Shown: piece by piece, positions 60,491 through 64,000 of the stretch | Position numbering within the stretch: position 1 is the stretch's first letter | Layout: each line of letters opens with the position of its first letter | Assembly: GCA_934254825.1 (NCBI GenBank) | Contig: CAKQMB010000005.1 | Coordinates: forward strand, 1-64,000 | Direction: 5' to 3' | Length of the DNA stretch: 64,000 nucleotides | From: an uncultured Clostridia bacterium | GTDB lineage: Bacteria; Bacillota; Clostridia; Christensenellales; Borkfalkiaceae | Program-made: the position numbers and the translations under genes | Notes under the pieces: model-generated | The model's database searches: none | What the model saw: only the letters and a program-made list of their open reading frames with translations | Told to the model about the DNA's origin: nothing

Positions 60491-62377
60491 ATGAACAAAA
60501 ACGAAATACTTAAAGGTAAAAAAATATGGAAAGGAGACGTTAAGGCAAAGGATGTTTACGTCGATTTCGTCTCAAAATTCAATGCGGAAGAAAAGGGCAG
60601 GGTGTACCTCAGGATTTCCTGCGACAGCAATTACACCGCGTATGTAAACGGAAAAATCGCCGGGGCTGCCCAGTGCGCCGATTATCCGCATTACAGAAAT
60701 TTTGATAAGCTCGACATTACGCGTTTTTGCGAAAAAGGCAAGACGAACGAACTGAAAATCACCGTCTGGCATTACGGGGTCGACAGTCAGACCTATATAA
60801 ACGCGGACGCTTTTCTTCTTTTCGATATTATTCAAAGCGGCAGAACTTTGCTCGAAAGCGACGAAAACGTGCTTTCGGCGATAAACGGGAAGTATAAAAA
60901 CGGCTATCTGAAACAGATTTCTTCGCAACTCGGTTTGAGCTTTTTATACGACGCGAACGGAGAAGACGGAAAATTCGGTAAAAGCGACGCTACGGGTTGC
61001 GGCGAAGCGGTCGAAAGAAAACGCGGAATATGCAGAATGCGCCCTTCGAACGCGAAAGCCGTAATAACAAGGGAAAAGGGCGGATATCTCGTCGATCTCG
61101 GAAGGGAAACGGTCGGATTTGTTTCGCTTGATTTTAAAAGCGATATCGTTCAGAAACTCACGATTTCTTACGGCGAAAGGCTCGAAAAGAACGGCGAGAT
61201 CCCGAGACTTATGGCAGACAGGGATTTCAGCGTCGAGTATATCGCGAAAAAAGGCGAGAATTCTTATATAAATACTTTCCGCAGGCTCGCGGGCAGATAT
61301 CTGTTCGTGGAGTGCGAAAAGGAGATAGACATAAAATATATCGGTCTGCGCCCCGTGGAATATCCCGTGAGAATAAAACCCCGCAAGTTTAAGGACAAGC
61401 TTTTGCAGAAAATTTACGACGTTTCCGTTTACACGATCCGTTGTTGCATGCACGAGCATTACGAGGACTGCCCGTGGAGAGAACAGGCTCTTTACGCAAT
61501 GGACAGCCGCAATCAGATGCTTTGCAACTATTATATGTTCGACAAGACGGTTTATCAGCGCGAAAACCTCGTTCTTATGAGCAAAGGGTTAAGACCCGAC
61601 GGGCTTTTAAGCCTGTGTTTCCCTGCGGGTAACGACTTTCCGATACCGTTATTCTCGCTTGTTTACATTATGCAGACTTACGAGTATATAAAGTATACGG
61701 GAGACGTTTCCGTTCTCGAAGAAACGGGCGGAACGCTCGATAAAATTATGGAGACGTTCACGTCGAAAATAGCCGATAATCGACTTATAGCCGAGTTTCC
61801 CGCGCCTTATTGGAACTTTTACGAGTGGGCGGAAGACTCAGCGAACGACGATCAGATCGGCAGAAAAGCCGGGGAAAAATATCCCGAAAATTACAGCCTT
61901 ATTTTAAACTGTATGTTCGTGTACGTTTCGAAAATGTACTGCGAGATGAGAAACGGAAAAATCGATACCGAAGATATGGTCAAGGCTATAAAACAGACTT
62001 TTTACGTTCCCGAAGAAAAGGCGTTTAAACTGAGTACGTTAAGCGACAAGCTTTCCGTTCTCGGCAATTCTCTTGCCGTGCTTGCGGGCGTCGGAGGAGA
62101 GGAAACCGCCGAAAGACTCGTAAGTCAGAAAGGTATGATTCCCATAACCCTTTCGATGAACGCTTTCCGATACGACGCCTTGCTTCTTTTCGGCGATAAA
62201 TACAAAAAATACATAGTAGACGATATTAAGAAAAAATACGGAGAAATGCTCGAAAAAGGAGCCACCACGTTCTGGGAAACGGAACTCGGCGGCGAGGATT
62301 TCGGCGGCGCGGGCAGTATGTGTCACGGCTGGTCGGCAATTCCCGTTTACTACCTTTCCACTCTTGTGAACAATTAA
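60491..62377 (+). CDS. GH78 (alpha-L-rhamnosidase)-like protein
   Basis: Encodes 628 residues. An N-terminal beta domain (YTAYVNGKIAGAAQCADYPH), a second beta domain (VDLGRETVGFVSLDF) and an (alpha/alpha)6 barrel with DCPWREQALYAMDSRNQ and TTFWETELGGEDFGGAGSMC follow the Bac_rhamnosid6H pattern. GH78 enzymes release rhamnose; the likely acids are the Glu in CPWRE and in FWETE. There is no signal peptide. The ribosome site is weak, with GGAGAGGG about 30 bases upstream. Confidence 0.82.
   Translation: MNKNEILKGKKIWKGDVKAKDVYVDFVSKFNAEEKGRVYLRISCDSNYTAYVNGKIAGAAQCADYPHYRNFDKLDITRFCEKGKTNELKITVWHYGVDSQTYINADAFLLFDIIQSGRTLLESDENVLSAINGKYKNGYLKQISSQLGLSFLYDANGEDGKFGKSDATGCGEAVERKRGICRMRPSNAKAVITREKGGYLVDLGRETVGFVSLDFKSDIVQKLTISYGERLEKNGEIPRLMADRDFSVEYIAKKGENSYINTFRRLAGRYLFVECEKEIDIKYIGLRPVEYPVRIKPRKFKDKLLQKIYDVSVYTIRCCMHEHYEDCPWREQALYAMDSRNQMLCNYYMFDKTVYQRENLVLMSKGLRPDGLLSLCFPAGNDFPIPLFSLVYIMQTYEYIKYTGDVSVLEETGGTLDKIMETFTSKIADNRLIAEFPAPYWNFYEWAEDSANDDQIGRKAGEKYPENYSLILNCMFVYVSKMYCEMRNGKIDTEDMVKAIKQTFYVPEEKAFKLSTLSDKLSVLGNSLAVLAGVGGEETAERLVSQKGMIPITLSMNAFRYDALLLFGDKYKKYIVDDIKKKYGEMLEKGATTFWETELGGEDFGGAGSMCHGWSAIPVYYLSTLVNN
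61777..61789 (-). repeat. 13-mer TATAAGTCGATTA, copy 8
   Basis: Within the GH78-like gene, minus strand. A one-mismatch copy (ctataagccgattaa) lies at 60367-60381 inside the preceding phosphoesterase gene. Confidence 0.85.
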
Positions 62378-62475
62378 ATTTCTTTGCCGTCGGAGCCGTT
62401 AAACCCGACTTCGGCGACATTTTTTTCTTTAATTCGGATTTTTATTTTTTATCGAACATTTTTTCAGAAAATGGG

Positions 62476-62504
62476 TTGCAAAAGTTTATATAGTATGTTA
62501 TAAT
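62476..62504 (+). promoter_or_regulatory. Promoter of the InlB-repeat protein gene
   Basis: TTGCAA (62476-62481) and TATAAT (62499-62504), 17-bp spacer, giving a leader of about 200 nt. Nothing else is supported in 62378-62711. Confidence 0.75.
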
Positions 62505-62711
62505 CAAAATATAATTGTTTTTTCTAAATAAATGTTCGGTAGAAATAATTCAAAAAGTTTTCGGGCGCGGTCTGTTGCGGTCGGTCGCGGTTAAAACGGA
62601 GTTTTCCGAAAAACGAATAAAAACGGAAACAAATCAAAAAAAACGGGCGAACGCCGTTCGTCCGATGCGAATAAAATATATAGTCACAAAAACAAAAAAC
62701 GGAGGTGTCAG

Positions 62712-64000
62712 ATGACAAAACAACGTAGCAAAATTCTGAAAATTCTCATCGTGGTTCTCGCTTTGGCGGCGCTTGCGACGACGGCTCTCGTTGTTACTTG
62801 CTGTAAACCCAAAACCCCCGCGGAAAGTAACGTTACGATTACTTTCGAAACAAACGGCGGAGATAGCATATCTCCCGTAACCGTAAAATCGGGCGAAAAA
62901 TATCTTTTGCCCACCCCAAAGAAAACCGAAAGGGTTTTTTCGGGCTGGTATTACGATAAGGATTTTGCGGAAGAATGCCCGGAAAACATAACTCCGACGA
63001 AAAACCTTACGGTTTACGCGCGGTGGAGCATAACGCTCACGTTCGTAAGTTCGGGCGGCACGGAAATCGAGCCGAAGGACTGTTACGAGGGCGAAGAGAT
63101 AGGCTTGCTTCCCGCTTCGTATAAAAACGGGTACACTTTCTCGGGTTGGTATTACGATTCGGATTTCACGAAAAAGGTAAGCGAAACCGACGTTTTAAGT
63201 TCTCCCGTAACCGTTTACGCGTTGTTTACGGAAGTCGCCGATTCGTTCAAAAAAATCAAAAGCGTTAAAAACGCGTCCGTTACTCCCGAAATCGAGATAA
63301 TAACCGACGTTGTTTTACATAACGAAAACCTTTCCGATTACATAACGCTTACTTCTTCGAGCGGCGAAAACGTCGGACTTTATGTAAGACCTTCCGGCGA
63401 AGGTCGATACGTCGTAGAACCGAACGTCAGACTCGACGAAGGCATAACGTATTCCGCCGTCTCTCTTTCCAAAGCCGTTAAATTCGGACTTGTTGACGGA
63501 CGAGACACCGAAAGCGCGGACGAAGTTTCCATTACGACCGAAAAGGAACAAAGGGAAGTCATCGAGAAAAAGCCCACCGTTCATCTTTCGGCGGCAAATC
63601 TTGCCAAGTGGGAAGAAAACGTTTACGTTTATTCGGACGCGGGTCTTGAAAAAGACGTAAACAGAGTCGTGGTAAGAACGGACGAGCAGATTGCCGAAGG
63701 CAGCGTTCTTACGATAGGCGAAACCGAAACGGAAAGCGACGACGATTATATTTGTAAAGTAATTTCCGTTCGCCGCGAAAGAATGCAGTACGTCGTAGGC
63801 AACGAAATTTTGGAAGACGAATTCCTTATTTTAGACGTCGTGACCCCGAATATCGACGATATTTACGGAGATGTCGACGTTTTCGGAACCAAGCAAGCCG
63901 AACTCGAAGGTTACGTCGAGCTTTCGCCCGAAACGGTCGCGGCGAACCTCGAAGCCAACGAGGGCGTCGTCAAACTCAAAAATTCCGTAAGGGAAGCGGT
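62712..64000 (+). CDS. InlB B-repeat surface protein (partial, runs off the window)
   Basis: At least 429 residues, open to the right edge. An N-terminal hydrophobic segment (about 9-30) ends ...LVVTCCKPK, which could be a signal anchor or an atypical lipobox. Two Listeria-Bacteroides (InlB B) repeats follow: ITFETNGGDSISPVTV with FSGWYYDKDF and VYARW, then TFVSSGGTEIEP with FSGWYYDSDF and VYALF. Such repeats occur in surface adhesins. The ATG follows GGAGGTG. Later sequence (KKPTVHLSAANLAKWEENVY) is a beta-rich region not assigned. Confidence 0.85.
   Translation, partial: MTKQRSKILKILIVVLALAALATTALVVTCCKPKTPAESNVTITFETNGGDSISPVTVKSGEKYLLPTPKKTERVFSGWYYDKDFAEECPENITPTKNLTVYARWSITLTFVSSGGTEIEPKDCYEGEEIGLLPASYKNGYTFSGWYYDSDFTKKVSETDVLSSPVTVYALFTEVADSFKKIKSVKNASVTPEIEIITDVVLHNENLSDYITLTSSSGENVGLYVRPSGEGRYVVEPNVRLDEGITYSAVSLSKAVKFGLVDGRDTESADEVSITTEKEQREVIEKKPTVHLSAANLAKWEENVYVYSDAGLEKDVNRVVVRTDEQIAEGSVLTIGETETESDDDYICKVISVRRERMQYVVGNEILEDEFLILDVVTPNIDDIYGDVDVFGTKQAELEGYVELSPETVAANLEANEGVVKLKNSVREA

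Overview
The window reads as a chromosomal segment of an anaerobic, low-to-mid GC Gram-positive bacterium of the Clostridia. The support is an electron-bifurcating [FeFe] hydrogenase operon, an HPr kinase/phosphorylase gene, strong AAGGAG-type ribosome sites, sigma-A promoters with 17-bp spacers, a Bacillus-type LexA box, and several lipoproteins with clear lipoboxes. A gut or other host-associated anaerobe fits, but genus and family cannot be fixed from the sequence alone.

Layout. 1-970 is a repeat field of 118-bp tandem units. 970-2421(-) is a MATE exporter. 2771-6911 is the three-gene hydrogenase operon (NuoE-, NuoF- and HydA-like). 7622-16243 is one 8.6-kb gene for an exported Cys-rich repeat protein. 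16451-18748 is a GH94-type glycoside phosphorylase and 18843-19898(-) is murG. 20073-26672 is a compact run: glpK, alpha/beta hydrolase, cca, uvrC, hprK. 26787-35593 holds an unknown protein, a coiled-coil protein, a split ChrA transporter pair, a TtcA-like tRNA thiolase, a cytidylate kinase-like protein, a membrane protein, a HAD phosphatase, a small ferredoxin-thioredoxin-reductase-like protein and a lipoprotein. 35779-43535 holds an ABC-F ATPase, galE, comF, secA and a tyrosine phosphatase. 43753-44745 is an HTH membrane regulator.

45074-51243 is a redox cluster: a LysR regulator, two lipoprotein flavodoxins, a flavin reductase, an iron alcohol dehydrogenase, a DUF4405-like membrane protein and a lipoprotein hydrolase. 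51244-58303 is a mobile-DNA scar. It contains an IS110 element with a structured leader, a flavin reductase broken by a 5-bp duplication, an integrative mobilizable element (SOS-box promoter, structured RNA, oriT, MobV relaxase, TnpW-like protein, large serine recombinase), and an HTH gene split by a 277-bp MITE. 58406-64000 holds a ferritin-like protein, a leaderless metallophosphoesterase, a GH78-like protein and the start of an InlB-repeat surface protein.

The points most worth a second look are: (1) the SOS-box promoter driving a roughly 317-nt multi-hairpin transcript at the left of the mobilizable element; (2) a 13-mer, TATAAGTCGATTA, present eight times in both orientations in genes and between them; (3) a MITE family whose full copy can be excised in silico to restore a reading frame, and whose short palindromic derivatives flank the giant gene's promoter region; (4) non-AUG starts (ATT, ACG) behind good ribosome sites in the mobilizable element; (5) the IS110 leader as a candidate bridge RNA.
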